Assembly: GCA_030916665.1 (NCBI GenBank)
Contig: JAUPWC010000505.1
Span: forward strand, 1-5,615
Direction: 5' to 3'
DNA: 5,615 nt
Source of the DNA: Verrucomicrobiota bacterium
GTDB lineage: Bacteria > Verrucomicrobiota > Verrucomicrobiia > Opitutales > Opitutaceae
In this document: positions 5,285 to 5,615 of the stretch, piece by piece
Numbering within the stretch: the stretch's first letter is position 1
How the letters are laid out: every line of letters begins with the position of its first letter
Notes under the pieces: model-generated
The model's database searches: none
What the model was told of the DNA's origin: nothing
What the model saw: only the letters and a program-made list of their open reading frames with translations
Made by a program: the position numbers and the translations under genes

Positions 5285-5586
5285 AAACCGGATTCTCCGT
5301 CCTCCGTTTCTCGCTCAAGCAGGCCGCCGACGGCCGGCTGACGCAGGAAGTCCGGCGCTGCGGGGAGTTCAGCGACGTGGAACAGGCCTTCGACACCGCC
5401 CGCATGGAGGCCCTGCGCGAGTGGCAGGACGCCGTGAACCAGCCCGAGCTGGCCGCCAAGCCCGGCCGCGTCGTCGAGATCAAGATCAGGGACACCGAGT
5501 GGGGCTATGAGCTGAAGAAGGACCACCAAGTCGTCTCCCGCTTCTGGGTCCACGACAGCACGCCGGCGGCGATCCCCGGCGTTTAA
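5281..5586 (+). CDS. Hypothetical protein, 101 residues, last gene of the operon
   Basis: I do not recognise this protein. It is small, soluble and charged, with no signal peptide, membrane segment or cysteine pair that would suggest an envelope location; its only cysteine is in RRCGEF near residue 27. The sequence suggests a strand at the N-terminus (FSVLRFSLKQ), a helix in the middle (about 31-55, DVEQAFDTARMEALREWQDAVN), then strands around VVEIKIRDTEWGYELKKD and QVVSRFWVHD (about 63-91). That alpha/beta layout is compatible with a small binding domain. Codon use matches its neighbours, and the frame is clean with a TAA stop just before a strong hairpin, so it is very likely real. The other plus-strand genes end in TGA. 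Its position at the end of a lipid-transport operon suggests, but does not show, an accessory role. Confidence 0.75.
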   Translation: MKTGFSVLRFSLKQAADGRLTQEVRRCGEFSDVEQAFDTARMEALREWQDAVNQPELAAKPGRVVEIKIRDTEWGYELKKDHQVVSRFWVHDSTPAAIPGV

Positions 5587-5592
5587 ATGAAA

Positions 5593-5614
5593 CAGGCCGC
5601 CCGCGGGCGGCCTG
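5593..5614 (+). terminator. GC-rich hairpin after the last gene, probable intrinsic terminator
   Basis: Seven bases after the TAA stop a perfect 22-bp inverted repeat begins (C5593 pairs with G5614; its centre is CCCGCGGG). It would form a stem of about nine GC-rich pairs with a four-base loop. The window ends one base later, so the T-tract needed for a typical Rho-independent terminator cannot be seen. Position and strength fit the end of the operon. The A-rich bases just upstream could provide a T-tract for transcription coming from the other side. Confidence 0.7.
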
Positions 5615-5615
5615 A

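Noticed and set aside
1..5615. tRNA, rRNA, riboswitch, CRISPR array, insertion sequence or defence system
   Set aside because: I saw no clover-leaf or rRNA-like sequence, no regularly spaced identical repeats with variable spacers, no transposase or integrase, and no defence-type domains. The ACAGAT units are contiguous and too short for CRISPR.

Overview
The window looks like chromosomal DNA from a GC-rich, diderm (Gram-negative-type) bacterium. An Opitutaceae-like member of the Verrucomicrobiota is my best guess, from overall protein style, high G/C at third codon positions, the near absence of Shine-Dalgarno sequences and the type of intergenic repeats. That taxonomic call is an inference and cannot be proved from this sequence. 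A diderm envelope is supported more firmly, by an MCE-type lipid transporter with its own lipoprotein.

Layout: the left edge (1-86, minus strand) holds the first 28 codons of a HAD-superfamily hydrolase that runs off the window. A divergent intergenic region (87-371) follows. It contains an imperfect inverted repeat (arms 180-209 and 276-304) built from 10-bp-spaced ACAGAT units, with a smaller hairpin inside its loop. Seven plus-strand genes then run in one direction: a DUF2721 membrane protein (372-863), overlapped by ATGA with a TylF/MycF-like SAM O-methyltransferase (860-1555); a permease with an N-terminal STAS domain (mlaE-like, 1606-2733); its ATPase (mlaF-like, 2737-3531); a single-MCE-domain periplasmic protein with a long helical tail (mlaD-like, 3575-4579); a PqiC/LetC-type auxiliary lipoprotein (4626-5195); and a 101-residue protein of unknown function (5281-5586). 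A GC-rich 22-bp inverted repeat at 5593-5614 follows the last stop and probably ends the transcription unit.

How the genes work together: the permease, ATPase, MCE protein and lipoprotein form the core of an inner-membrane/outer-membrane lipid (probably phospholipid) transport machine. Compared with the E. coli Mla system, MlaB is replaced by a STAS domain fused to the permease. No MlaC-like shuttle is present. The outer-membrane end is likely supplied by the lipoprotein, together with a long helical extension of the MCE protein. The DUF2721 protein and methyltransferase are probably co-transcribed with it, but a functional link is unproven.

The most unusual observation is in the intergenic gaps. 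Three successive gaps (mlaF-mlaD, mlaD-lipoprotein, lipoprotein-last gene) are each spanned exactly by a mini-ORF. Each mini-ORF starts in an ATGA/GTGA overlap with the upstream stop and ends in a GTGA/ATGA overlap with the downstream start. With no good Shine-Dalgarno sequence before any gene, this suggests, without proving, that translation is passed along the operon by successive termination-reinitiation.
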